A stretch of DNA of 64,000 bases from positions 248,001 through 312,000 of the forward strand of contig NZ_JOEH01000008.1 in NCBI RefSeq assembly GCF_000719095.1, written 5' to 3'. The stretch comes from Streptacidiphilus jeojiense (lineage in GTDB: Bacteria > Actinomycetota > Actinomycetes > Streptomycetales > Streptomycetaceae). Positions 8,217-16,443 of this stretch are shown here, piece after piece. Within the stretch, counting starts at the first letter, position 1; each line of letters opens with the position of its first letter. The notes under the pieces are model-generated. The model did not search any database. It was not told the origin of the DNA and saw only the letters and a program-made list of their open reading frames with translations. Made by a program: the position numbers and the translations under genes.

Positions 8217-8983
8217 TGAGCGACGCCGTACTCTTCGATGCCCGTTACGACGGCATCGCCGTCATCACCCTGAACCGGCCGGAGACCCGCAACTGCCTGG
8301 CCCGGGACGTCCGCGAGGGCCTGTTCGCCGCCTGGGACCGCTTCGAGCGCGACGACCGGCTGCGCATCGCCGTCCTCACCGGAGCGGGCGAGCGGGCGTT
8401 CTGCGCCGGCGGCGATCTCAAGGAGATGGTGGAGACCGGACTGCGCGAGCCGCCCCGCGACATGTTCCCGCTCCCCTACGACACCGTCGAGTTGTCCAAG
8501 CCCACCATCGCGGCCGTCAACGGCGCCGCGTTCGCCGGCGGCTGGATGCTGGCCCAGGCCTGCGACCTGTGCGTGGCCAGCACCAGTGCGACCTTCGCCG
8601 TCTCCGAGGTCAAGGTCGGCCGGAGCTCACCGTGGGCCTCGCCGCTGATCCATATGATCCCGCAGCGGATCATGATGGAGATCCTGCTCACCGGTAGGCC
8701 GATCACCGCCCAGCGGGCCTACGAGATCGGTCTGGTCAATCGTGTCTCCGATCCGGAGACACTTATGGACACCGCCCTCGACCTCGCTCGCGACATCCTG
8801 GCAGGCGCACCGCTGTCGGTGCGCGCCGCCCGGGAGACGGTGATGCTGGCCACCGAGATGGGCCGCTCGGCCGCCCTGAAGGCGGCCAGGCACGCCTCCG
8901 AGCTCTGCTACAACAGCGAGGACGCCCAGGAGGGGCCCAGGGCCTTCGCCGAGAAGCGCCCCCCGCAGTGGAAGGGCCGCTGA
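8216..8983 (+). CDS. Enoyl-CoA hydratase/isomerase (crotonase) family
   Basis: A 255-residue crotonase-fold protein; the start overlaps the previous stop by 1 bp (TGATG). Oxyanion-hole motifs are present: GERAFCAGGDLKEM and NGAAFAGGWMLAQACD. The second region lacks an obvious Glu at the usual catalytic position (VASTSATFAVSEVKVG has Glu in a shifted place), so hydratase, isomerase or hydrolase activity cannot be separated. Fourth and last gene of the CaiB operon; the next gene is convergent. Confidence 0.93.
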   Translation: MSDAVLFDARYDGIAVITLNRPETRNCLARDVREGLFAAWDRFERDDRLRIAVLTGAGERAFCAGGDLKEMVETGLREPPRDMFPLPYDTVELSKPTIAAVNGAAFAGGWMLAQACDLCVASTSATFAVSEVKVGRSSPWASPLIHMIPQRIMMEILLTGRPITAQRAYEIGLVNRVSDPETLMDTALDLARDILAGAPLSVRAARETVMLATEMGRSAALKAARHASELCYNSEDAQEGPRAFAEKRPPQWKGR

Positions 8984-9007
8984 CGGCCCCTCGGACTCGG
9001 CGATAGG

Positions 9008-9775
9008 TCAGGTGTTGCGGCCGCCGTTGACGCCGAAGACCTGCCCGGTGATGTAGCCGGCCTCCTCCGAGGCGAGGAAGGCGCAGGCGGCGGCGATGTC
9101 CTCGGGGCGGCCGGTCCGCCGCACCGGGGTCTGGGCGATGTGGTAGTCCATGCTCTGGACGAAGCGGCCCAGCTTCTCGTTGCGGCGCAGCATCGGTGTG
9201 TCGACGAAGCCGGGCGGGATGGTGTTGACGGTGATGCCGGACGGGCCGAGTTCGAGCGCCAGGGCCTTGGTGAAGCCGATGACGCCCGCCTTGGAGGCGA
9301 CGTAGTGGGTCATGAACGGCTGGCCGCTGTGCGCGCTGGAGGAGGAGATGTTCACGATCCGGCCCCAGCCCGCCTCGACCATGTCCGGCACCACCGCCTG
9401 GCAGCAGTGAAAGGTGCCGGTCAGATTGACCGCCAGCAGGTTGTTCCAGGCCTCCTCGGTGATGTCGAGGAAGCGTTTGGCGCCCTCCTTGCCGGCCGAG
9501 TTCACCAGCACGGCGACCGGGCCGAACCGCTCGTGCACCTCCTTGACCGCGCGGTCGATGCTCTGACGGTCCGCCACGTCGACGCCGAGGGCCAGGGCCG
9601 AGCCGCCCTCGGCCACGATCTCCGCGGCCACACCCTCGGCGGCGTCCGCGTCGAGGTCCAGCACGGCCACGTCGGCACCGTCACGGGCCAGCCGCTGCGC
9701 ACAGGCCCGCCCGATTCCCGATGCACCGCCCGTGACCACGGCGACCCTGCCGACCAGTGTCCCGGCCATCTTCAC
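9008..9775 (-). CDS. FabG-like short-chain dehydrogenase
   Basis: A 255-residue classical SDR: TGGASGIG at residues 15-22, NSAG strand, catalytic Ser in NISSSSAHSG, Tyr/Lys in HYVASKAG, and the C-terminus GQVFGVNGGRNT. It overlaps the upstream TetR gene by 4 bp. It is a close paralogue of the SDR at 34626-35348: they share ten- to twenty-residue identical blocks such as PDMVEAGWGRIVNISSSSA and end in the same GGRNT. Both lie beside a paralogous ring-hydroxylating oxygenase, so the SDR probably acts on the oxygenase product. ATG 9769 is an alternative start. Confidence 0.94.
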   Translation of the reverse strand: MKMAGTLVGRVAVVTGGASGIGRACAQRLARDGADVAVLDLDADAAEGVAAEIVAEGGSALALGVDVADRQSIDRAVKEVHERFGPVAVLVNSAGKEGAKRFLDITEEAWNNLLAVNLTGTFHCCQAVVPDMVEAGWGRIVNISSSSAHSGQPFMTHYVASKAGVIGFTKALALELGPSGITVNTIPPGFVDTPMLRRNEKLGRFVQSMDYHIAQTPVRRTGRPEDIAAACAFLASEEAGYITGQVFGVNGGRNT

Positions 9776-10449
9776 CCTTTTCCTCGACTTCGATCCGAGT
9801 CGTCCTTCCGGGCCAGCACGCCGTTCAGGAACAGTCCGACGGCATGCTGGATGTGCTGTTCCTCCACCTCGGGCGTGCGGTAGATGCCGTAGGCCGCCAG
9901 CCAGGCCGGCATGGCGCCGACCATGGCGAAGAACTGCTCAGCCGCCATCTCGACATCGCCGACGACCACTGCCCCTGCACGCTCATGACGGTCCAGCAGA
10001 TCCATGATCACCTGGATCCGCGGGGACCAGGTGACGGCCTGGGAGCTCGCCGCGAACTCGGGGAAGCGCTCCGACTCGGCGATCGCCATCCGGCTCAGCC
10101 GCACGATGTCGGGGTCGACCGAGCGCGCCAGGATCGACCGCGCGATCACGGTCAGGCTGCCGGCGAGGTCCTCGGGCAACGGCTCCAGTACCCGTTCGTC
10201 GCGCTCCTGGCGGGTCAGCGCCCAGGCGCTCACCGCCAGGAAGAGCGTCCGCTTGTCGGCGTAACGGCCGTACAGGGTGCTCTTGGTGACGCCTGCGGCC
10301 TGCGCCACCGCCTCCATGGTGGTGCCGTCGTACCCGTACTGCAGGAAGGTGTCGACGGCGGCCCGTCGGAGCCGCTCGGTCAGTTGGGCGGCCTCCACCG
10401 ACGTCGGTCGCCCGGCTCGGGAACGCTCGCTGCCCGCCTTGGACTCCAT
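9772..10449 (-). CDS. TetR-family regulator of the SDR/oxygenase locus
   Basis: A 225-residue TetR repressor with HTH at about residues 20-66 (TFLQYGYDGTTMEAVAQAAG, VTKSTLYGRYADKRTLF). I chose ATG 10449 (MESKAGSERS) over the upstream TTG at 10485, since the latter lies inside the long inverted repeat that should be its operator. It overlaps the SDR by 4 bp and is divergent from the oxygenase-like gene at 10574, so it most likely controls both units. Confidence 0.93.
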   Translation of the reverse strand: MESKAGSERSRAGRPTSVEAAQLTERLRRAAVDTFLQYGYDGTTMEAVAQAAGVTKSTLYGRYADKRTLFLAVSAWALTRQERDERVLEPLPEDLAGSLTVIARSILARSVDPDIVRLSRMAIAESERFPEFAASSQAVTWSPRIQVIMDLLDRHERAGAVVVGDVEMAAEQFFAMVGAMPAWLAAYGIYRTPEVEEQHIQHAVGLFLNGVLARKDDSDRSRGKG

Positions 10450-10468
10450 TCCCGAAAATGTACGGTCC

Positions 10469-10520
10469 CGTCTGGTTCCGGTCAAGACAGCAGGTCAGAC
10501 CGATTGACCGTAACCAGACG
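10469..10520. promoter_or_regulatory. Large inverted repeat: operator of the 9772-10449 TetR
   Basis: CGTCTGGTTCCGGTCAA (10469-10485) and TTGACCGTAACCAGACG (10504-10520) are 17-bp arms with one mismatch and an 18-bp spacer, between divergent TetR and oxygenase genes. Each arm may hold one dimer. The centre lies 45 bp upstream of the TetR start and 80 bp upstream of the oxygenase start. Confidence 0.8.
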
Positions 10521-10573
10521 CCATCGTATGGTTTTTGAGGAGCCATCAGAGCAGGTGGAGAAGGGATTTGACG

Positions 10574-11683
10574 ATGCCTCATTTCGCGAAGCCTGCCGAG
10601 GGCAGCTGGACCGAGCACTACCCCGAGCTCGGCACTGCCCCGATGTCCTACGAGGACTCCATCTCGCCCGAGTACTACGAACTCGAACGCAAGGCGGTCT
10701 TCGAACGGACCTGGCTCAACGTGGGCCGCGTCGAGCAGGTACCGGAGCCGGGCGGCCACTTCGCCAAGGAGATCGCCGCCGTCGGCAGCTCGGTGAAGGT
10801 CCTCCGCGACGCCGACGGCACACTTCACGCGTTCCGCGGGGGCCCGGCCGGACCCGTCCCGATCCGCTGCGAGGTCTGGGAGGGCTTCGTCTTCGTCAAC
10901 CTCGACGACGACGCCGAACCCCTGGCCACGTACCTCGGCACGCTCGCCGCCGGCCTGGAGGGCTATCCGTTCGACCGGATGACGGAGGTCTACCGCTACC
11001 GGGCCGACATCGGCAGCAACTGGAAGCTGTACATGGACGCCTTCGCGGAGTTCTACCACGCACCCGTCCTGCATGCGAAGCAGTACGTGGGCAATGAGTC
11101 GCGCAAGCTCTCCAGCTACGGATTCGAGGCCCTCCACTACCAACTCGACGGCCCGCACGGCATGGTGTCGTCCTGGGGCGGCATGGCACCGCCCAAGGAC
11201 CTGAACATGGTCAAGCCCATCGAACGGGTCCTGCGCAGCGGCAACTTCGGCCCCTGGGACCGCCCCGACATCCCCGGCCTCGACCCGCTGCCGCCGGGGC
11301 TGAACCCCTCCGGCCACAAGGCCTGGGGCATCGACTCGTTCGTCTTCTTCCCCAACTTCATGATGGTGGTCTGGGCCCCCGGCTGGTACCTCACCTACCA
11401 CTACTGGCCGACGGCCTACAACCGCCACACCTTCGAGGGCACCCTCTACTTCGTCCCGGCCCGCACCGCCCGCGACCGCGTGCGCCAGGAGCTGGCCGCG
11501 GTCACCTTCAAGGAGTTCGCCCTCCAGGACTGCAACACCCTAGAAGCCACCCAGACCATGCTCCAGTCACGCGTGGTCACCCACTTCCCCCTCAACGACC
11601 AGGAGATCCTCCTCCGCCACCTGCACCGCACCACGGGCCGGTACGTGGCCGCCCACACCGACCGGCTGCGGGCCCGGGCGTAA
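10574..11683 (+). CDS. Ring-hydroxylating oxygenase alpha subunit lacking the Rieske cluster
   Basis: A 369-residue homologue of the Rieske oxygenase at 35905-37185 (426 residues). The two align without gaps over residues 1-87; then nine residues here (RGGPAGPVP) replace 64 residues of the other protein (88-151), exactly the segment carrying C91, H93, C117 and H120 that bind the 2Fe-2S cluster. From IRCEVWEGFVFVNL on, similarity resumes to the end. The mononuclear iron site survives: NWK 149-151, D155, H162, H167. The frame is open and conserved after the gap. It may be inactive, act by another electron route, or pair with an intact subunit. Confidence 0.9.
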   Translation: MPHFAKPAEGSWTEHYPELGTAPMSYEDSISPEYYELERKAVFERTWLNVGRVEQVPEPGGHFAKEIAAVGSSVKVLRDADGTLHAFRGGPAGPVPIRCEVWEGFVFVNLDDDAEPLATYLGTLAAGLEGYPFDRMTEVYRYRADIGSNWKLYMDAFAEFYHAPVLHAKQYVGNESRKLSSYGFEALHYQLDGPHGMVSSWGGMAPPKDLNMVKPIERVLRSGNFGPWDRPDIPGLDPLPPGLNPSGHKAWGIDSFVFFPNFMMVVWAPGWYLTYHYWPTAYNRHTFEGTLYFVPARTARDRVRQELAAVTFKEFALQDCNTLEATQTMLQSRVVTHFPLNDQEILLRHLHRTTGRYVAAHTDRLRARA

Positions 11684-11771
11684 TTCGTTTGACCTGGCGA
11701 CAGGTCGACGCTGCACTGTGGCGGGACACCGCGGGGTGTGGTGTCCGCACGCCGGGAGGGCAGCAGCAGCC

Positions 11772-12995
11772 ATGGAGATCCGTCCCACGACCGACCAGGA
11801 CCTCGAGGTCTTCGTCGACACGATCAAGGCCGCGTTCGGGCAGTTCAGGGAGGCCACGAGCGATGGCCGCGGGGTCTCGTGGGCGGCGCTCGAAATGGAC
11901 CGCAACCTGCTCGCGGTGACCGCGGACGGGCGCCCGGTCGGCACCGCCGGTGCGTACTCCTTCGAACTCACCCTGCCCGGTGAGACCGTCGTCCCCGCCG
12001 CCGGAGTGACCGCCGTCGGCGTCCTGCCCTCGCACCGACGCCAGGGCGTGCTCAGCGCGATGATGCGGCATCAGCTCACCGATCTGCGGGCCCGAGGGGA
12101 GTTCCTCTCCGTGCTGCTGGCCTCCGAGGCCGTGATCTACCGCAGGTTCGGCTACGGACCGGCGACCTACACCCAGAGGCTGACGGTGCCGCGCCACAAG
12201 GCCGCCCTCGCCCTCCCCCGGGCGCGCGGATCGGCGGACGACGCCCCGGCGACCGGCTCGGTCGAGCTTCTGCGGCGGGCCGAGTGCGGCGAGATCCTGG
12301 AAGAGGTCTACGACCGGTACCGACGTGCACAGCCGGGCGCGCTGTCCCGGCCGCACCGCTGGTGGGACCTGGGCGCGGGGCAGCCCCCCGTCTCCCCGGC
12401 GCCGCGCCACGTCGCCGTGCACCGGGACGCCGACGGCGTCCCGGACGGGTACGCCAGCTACTCGCTGGACGAGTCCCGCACCCTGACGGTCGACGAGACC
12501 ATCGCCACCGACGACGCCGCCTCCACCGCCCTGGCCCGGTTCCTGCTCGGACACGACCTGGTCACTCAGGTCGTGTTCAAGCACGTCCCGCCCGAGCACC
12601 CGCTGCGCTGGCAACTCGCGGACTTCCGCGCCGCCGAGGTCAGCAGTGACACCGACTGGCTCTGGGTGCGACTGCTGGACGTCCCGCGTGCCCTGACGGC
12701 GCGCGGTTGGTCCACGGACGGCGAGCTCGTCCTCGACGTCGACGACCCGTTCCTCGGCGAACACGACCGCTACCTGCTGACCGTCCGCGACGGCAAGGCC
12801 GAGTGCGTCCCGACGGACCGCGAGCCCGACCTGTCACTCGACGTGAGCGACCTGGGCTCGGTCTACCTCGGCGGCACCACTCCCAGCAGGCTCGTACGTG
12901 CCGGCCACATCCGGGCCCACCACCCGGCTGCGGCCGCCCTCGCCGACGCCCTCTTCCACGCCGAGCGCCCCCCGCACTGCCTGCACTGGTTCTGA
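11772..12995 (+). CDS. Eis-like GNAT N-acetyltransferase
   Basis: A 407-residue protein of the Eis/DUF4081-like acetyltransferase family: N-terminal GNAT domain (MEIRPTTDQDLEVFVDTIKAAF), acetyl-CoA P-loop VGVLPSHRRQGVLSAMM, tyrosine candidate general acid in EAVIYRRFGYGPAT, a second GNAT-like domain, and an SCP2-like C-terminal part. It ends in HCLHWF; in Eis the C-terminal carboxylate is the catalytic base, and a terminal Phe is kept here. The start ATG 11772 avoids an 18-residue arginine/alanine-rich extension. Substrate unknown; transferred acetyl groups could go to amines of drugs or polyamines. Confidence 0.9.
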   Translation: MEIRPTTDQDLEVFVDTIKAAFGQFREATSDGRGVSWAALEMDRNLLAVTADGRPVGTAGAYSFELTLPGETVVPAAGVTAVGVLPSHRRQGVLSAMMRHQLTDLRARGEFLSVLLASEAVIYRRFGYGPATYTQRLTVPRHKAALALPRARGSADDAPATGSVELLRRAECGEILEEVYDRYRRAQPGALSRPHRWWDLGAGQPPVSPAPRHVAVHRDADGVPDGYASYSLDESRTLTVDETIATDDAASTALARFLLGHDLVTQVVFKHVPPEHPLRWQLADFRAAEVSSDTDWLWVRLLDVPRALTARGWSTDGELVLDVDDPFLGEHDRYLLTVRDGKAECVPTDREPDLSLDVSDLGSVYLGGTTPSRLVRAGHIRAHHPAAAALADALFHAERPPHCLHWF

Positions 12996-13010
12996 TGGCG
13001 CGGCCGCGGG

Positions 13011-13544
13011 TCAGGCCGGCTTGAAGAGCGTCTCGCTGTGGTCGTCCTGGGCCGTGCCGACGGAGTGGGCGGTGAGGAAGGGCATGCCGAGGAGGCCCTG
13101 GGACCAGTCGACCGACGGACCGAAGTCCTTGAGCCAGTCGTAGAGCATGGTGCGGTGGATGATGCGCCACTCCCCGTCGCGTTCCTCCATCCGGTCCAGG
13201 TAGCGGCCGCCGAGGACGATGTCGGTGTCCTGGTCGCCGATGGTGATGCGGTGGTAGGCGGTGACGTGGGTCTCCACCACAGCCGTGCTGCCCTGCAGTT
13301 GGATCAGGCTCTGGCCCAGGGTGTGCAGGGTGACCGGGATGGTCGGCGCGCCGGGGACGACCCAGGCCAAGTACTCCTTGAAGGTGCCGAGGAAGATGCC
13401 GTGGTCGTCGGTGGCGTCGGGCCAGTAGCCGGCGCTGATCAGGTCCGCGTCGCGGCGGTCCTCGCCGCGGCTGAGGCGGGCCAGGCAGTCGCGGATCCGC
13501 TCGCGGGCGATGAGGCCGTTCAGGACCTCGGCGTTGGCAGTCAT
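13011..13544 (-). CDS. SnoaL-like (NTF2-fold) protein A
   Basis: A 177-residue protein of the SnoaL_4 group (NTF2-like cone fold). Typical features are the N-terminal helix IARERIRDCLARLSRGEDRRDADL, the acidic YWPDATDDHG, and late strands GRYLDRMEERDGEWRIIHR. Members include dehydratases, isomerases and cyclases acting on aromatic or polyketide-like compounds. It overlaps the next SnoaL-like gene by 4 bp and is the last gene of a ten-gene operon that runs from 24819 to here. Catalytic role is inferred only from the family. Confidence 0.88.
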   Translation of the reverse strand: MTANAEVLNGLIARERIRDCLARLSRGEDRRDADLISAGYWPDATDDHGIFLGTFKEYLAWVVPGAPTIPVTLHTLGQSLIQLQGSTAVVETHVTAYHRITIGDQDTDIVLGGRYLDRMEERDGEWRIIHRTMLYDWLKDFGPSVDWSQGLLGMPFLTAHSVGTAQDDHSETLFKPA

Positions 13545-14113
13545 GCCGCATCGCCTCCGGCAGACGGGACGTTGGTCTCCCGCTTGTTGGTCAGCGGGCG
13601 CTGGTAGGAGGGGTCCTCGGTGCTGCGCGAGGGGACGCCGTTGAGGTCGATGCCGGGCACGTCCGCGAAGGGAATCGGCAGGGTGGGGACCAGGCCCGAC
13701 CACTCGATGGCGTTGGTGCGCAGGACGATCCGCCACTGCCCGTCGCGGCGCTCCAGCCGGTCGATGTAGCGGCCGCCGGCGATCCAGTTGGACTCGTCCC
13801 GGTTGCGCCCGACGAACAGGTAGTAGGTCTCGGTGTGGGCGACGTCGCCGTCGATGTCGCAGGTGTTGTTCAGCAGATTGTGGTGCGTGGACACCTGTCC
13901 CTGCTCGTGGAGCACGATAGCCCAGTCGTAGAGTGCGGCCGCCCCGCCGACGAACTCCCCGGCGGCGATCACCGCGTCGTCATGGAAGGCCGAGAGGAAC
14001 AGGTCCCGGTCGAAGCGGTCCATGCCCCGGCTGAAGCGGGTCAGGCAGTCGGTGATGTCCTGGCGGTCGAGCAACTGCCCGATCCGGTCCAGTCTGTCCT
14101 CGGTCGTGGTCAT
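13541..14113 (-). CDS. SnoaL-like (NTF2-fold) protein B
   Basis: A 190-residue paralogue of the neighbouring protein: DRQDITDCLTRFSRGMDRFDRDLFLSAFHDDAV at the N-terminus, then GGRYIDRLERRDGQWRIVLRT. The two adjacent SnoaL-like proteins, made with coupled translation, may form a heteromer or act in consecutive steps. It starts at ATG 14113, overlapping the upstream SDR by 4 bp. Substrate unknown. Confidence 0.88.
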   Translation of the reverse strand: MTTTEDRLDRIGQLLDRQDITDCLTRFSRGMDRFDRDLFLSAFHDDAVIAAGEFVGGAAALYDWAIVLHEQGQVSTHHNLLNNTCDIDGDVAHTETYYLFVGRNRDESNWIAGGRYIDRLERRDGQWRIVLRTNAIEWSGLVPTLPIPFADVPGIDLNGVPSRSTEDPSYQRPLTNKRETNVPSAGGDAA

Positions 14114-15003
14114 GTCTTCTCCGGATGCGTTGGGTTGGGCGCTGAGACGGGAGACCAGATCGGTGAGCCGCGTTGCGCGCGCAGGGACGGTGGTGACTGT
14201 CCGTCGACGTCGGTGACGCCGTAGTCCTGGGCGAGTTCGGCGGCGATCCAGGTTCCGCCGGAACGGCGGATCAGCTGCGGGTCCGCGGCGAGCGCGGCGA
14301 TGACCCGGCCCGGGAACTCGACTGTCGAGCCGACCTGAGGGTTGGTCACCGTCTGCGCCGTCATGGCGGGATCGCGCCGCAGGTTGCGCTCCGCCCGCTC
14401 GGTGAAGGTCAGGCCCAGCCACAACGACAGCGAGGTCACCCCGTACGGCTCCAGCTCCACCGCCATGTCGCGGGCCATCCGGTCCACGGCGGACTTGCAG
14501 GTGCCGAAGACGACACCGTAGGTGTAGGTGACCCCCACATACCCGGAGGTGGCGACGATCAGGCCGGACTTCGCCGGGGCCATGATCCGGGCGGCATGCC
14601 AGGCCGCGACGAAGTTGGAGCGCACCCCGACATCGACCATCTCCCAGTTGGAGAGCGGCTTCTGCCAGAAGGGTTGAGGCTCGGTCAGGTCCTCTGGTAG
14701 CGAGAAGGCGTTGTTGACCAGGATGTCGAGTCGGCTCTGCTCCCGCTCGACCCGGTCGAAGAGCGCCGCGACCTGCTCGTCGTCCGCGTGGTCCACCTGG
14801 ACGGCGATGCCTCGCCCGCCCCGGCGGTCCGCCTCCAGGGCCGTCTCGCCGACGGTGCCGGGCAGCGGATAGGAGCCGGGGGTGACGGTCCGTCCGGTGA
14901 CGTAGACGGTCGCGCCCTGTTCCGCGAGGGCCAGGGCGATTCCCTTTCCCACGCCCCGGCTGGCGCCGGTGACCACCGCGACCCTGCCTGCAAGAGAACC
15001 CAT
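14110..15003 (-). CDS. SDR with atypical catalytic segment
   Basis: A 297-residue short-chain dehydrogenase resembling DHRS1-like oxidoreductases: TGASRGVG near residues 13-20, NNAF strand, TSGYVG catalytic-serine strand, and a long C-terminal tail. The expected YxxxK reads FGTCK (in YGVVFGTCKSAV), so Phe stands where the catalytic tyrosine belongs; two other tyrosines precede it by four and six residues. Either a neighbouring Tyr takes over or activity is altered. Four bp overlap with SnoaL B; 3-bp gap to the aldehyde dehydrogenase upstream. Confidence 0.88.
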   Translation of the reverse strand: MGSLAGRVAVVTGASRGVGKGIALALAEQGATVYVTGRTVTPGSYPLPGTVGETALEADRRGGRGIAVQVDHADDEQVAALFDRVEREQSRLDILVNNAFSLPEDLTEPQPFWQKPLSNWEMVDVGVRSNFVAAWHAARIMAPAKSGLIVATSGYVGVTYTYGVVFGTCKSAVDRMARDMAVELEPYGVTSLSLWLGLTFTERAERNLRRDPAMTAQTVTNPQVGSTVEFPGRVIAALAADPQLIRRSGGTWIAAELAQDYGVTDVDGQSPPSLRAQRGSPIWSPVSAPNPTHPEKT

Positions 15004-15006
15004 GGT

Positions 15007-16443
15007 CTACCCGTTGGCTTCGTCGGGCGCGTAGCCGAGGATTCCCTTGATCTCCAGGTAGTCGTGGAACCCGAACTCGCCCCACTCGCGCCCGTTGCCG
15101 CTCTTCTTGTAGCCGCCGAAGGGGCAGTTGAAGTCGAATCCGTCGTTGATCGCGACATATCCCGCCCGGATGCGACGGGCGACGGCCCGGGCCTGGTCGA
15201 GGTCGGCCCCCGCCACATAGCCGGCCAGGCCGTACTCGGTGTCGTTGGCGATCTCGACGGCGTGGTCCACGCTGTCGTAGCCGTGGATGGTGACCACCGG
15301 ACCGAAGATCTCCTCGCGGGCGATGGTCATGTCGCTGGTCACCTCGGCGAAGACAGTGGGCTTCACGTAGTAGCCCCGCGGAAGCCCGTCCGGGCGTCCG
15401 GTACCGCCGGACACCAGGGCGGCGCCCTCGTCGATGCCCTTCTGGATCAGTGCCTGGATCTTGTCGAACTGGGCTCCGGAGACCACCGGGCCCATCACGA
15501 AGTCACCGTTGGGGTCGCCCACGGTCACCCGGGACACGGCCTCGCGCGCCGCTTCCACGGCCTCCGCCATCCGCGCGGCGGGCACCAGCATGCGCGAGGG
15601 CGCGCTGCAGGTCTGCCCGGAGTTGCCCATCATGGTGGTGACGCCCTTGCCGACGTTCTCGGCGAGGTCCTGGTCGTCCAGGATGATGTTCGGGCTCTTG
15701 CCGCCCAGTTCCTGGGTCACCCGCTTGACACTGGGCGCCGCGTTCCTGGCGATCTCGATGCCGGCCCGGGTCGAGCCGGTGAACGAGATCATGTCGACGT
15801 CGGGATGCACCGAGAGGGGCACCCCCACGCTCGGACCGTCACCCTGGACCAGGTTGAACACCCCGGCGGGGACGCCTGCGGCGTCCAGGATCTCGGCGAA
15901 GACCTGCCCGGTGAAGGGCGACTGCTCCGAGGGCTTGAGCACCACGGTGCAACCGGTCGCCAGCGCGGGGAAGAGCTTCACCGCGATCTGGTTCATCGGC
16001 CAGTTCCACGGCGTGATCAGGCCGCAGACGCCGATCGCCTCCTTGACGATCAGTGTGGCGCCGCGCTGTTCCTCGAAGGTGAAGTCCCTGAGCACCTCGA
16101 TCGCCGTGGTCAGGTGTCCGACCCCGAGCCCGACCTGGAAGCCGTGCGCGAGCGTGCTCGGCGCGCCCATCTCCTCGGTCAGCGCGGCGGCGAGGTCCCC
16201 GGCCCGGTTCTGGTACACGTCCAGGATGTTCTGGAGCACCTCCAGCCGCTCCTTGACGCTGGTCGCCGACCAGCCGGGGAAGGCCACCCGGGCGGCTGCG
16301 ACCCCGCGGTCCACGTCGGCGGCCGAGCCGACCGCCACCCGGCCGCAGACCTCCTCCGTCGCGGGGTTCACCACGTCCAGGGTCCGCGGTTGCACCGGAT
16401 CGATCCACCGGCCGCCGATGTAGAACTGACCGTATTCACGCAT
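15007..16443 (-). CDS. Aldehyde dehydrogenase (NAD(P)-dependent)
   Basis: A 478-residue aldehyde dehydrogenase oxidising an aldehyde to the acid. The catalytic Cys lies in NSGQTCSAPSRML and the general-base Glu in TQELGGKSPN; PWNWPMNQ and the NAD-binding GSTRAG are also present. ATG 16443 overlaps the TPP-enzyme stop (TGATG); GTG 16446 is the alternative. In this operon it sits directly after a thiamine enzyme that could yield an aldehyde by decarboxylation or lyase chemistry, making a lyase-then-oxidation pair plausible. Confidence 0.95.
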   Translation of the reverse strand: MREYGQFYIGGRWIDPVQPRTLDVVNPATEEVCGRVAVGSAADVDRGVAAARVAFPGWSATSVKERLEVLQNILDVYQNRAGDLAAALTEEMGAPSTLAHGFQVGLGVGHLTTAIEVLRDFTFEEQRGATLIVKEAIGVCGLITPWNWPMNQIAVKLFPALATGCTVVLKPSEQSPFTGQVFAEILDAAGVPAGVFNLVQGDGPSVGVPLSVHPDVDMISFTGSTRAGIEIARNAAPSVKRVTQELGGKSPNIILDDQDLAENVGKGVTTMMGNSGQTCSAPSRMLVPAARMAEAVEAAREAVSRVTVGDPNGDFVMGPVVSGAQFDKIQALIQKGIDEGAALVSGGTGRPDGLPRGYYVKPTVFAEVTSDMTIAREEIFGPVVTIHGYDSVDHAVEIANDTEYGLAGYVAGADLDQARAVARRIRAGYVAINDGFDFNCPFGGYKKSGNGREWGEFGFHDYLEIKGILGYAPDEANG

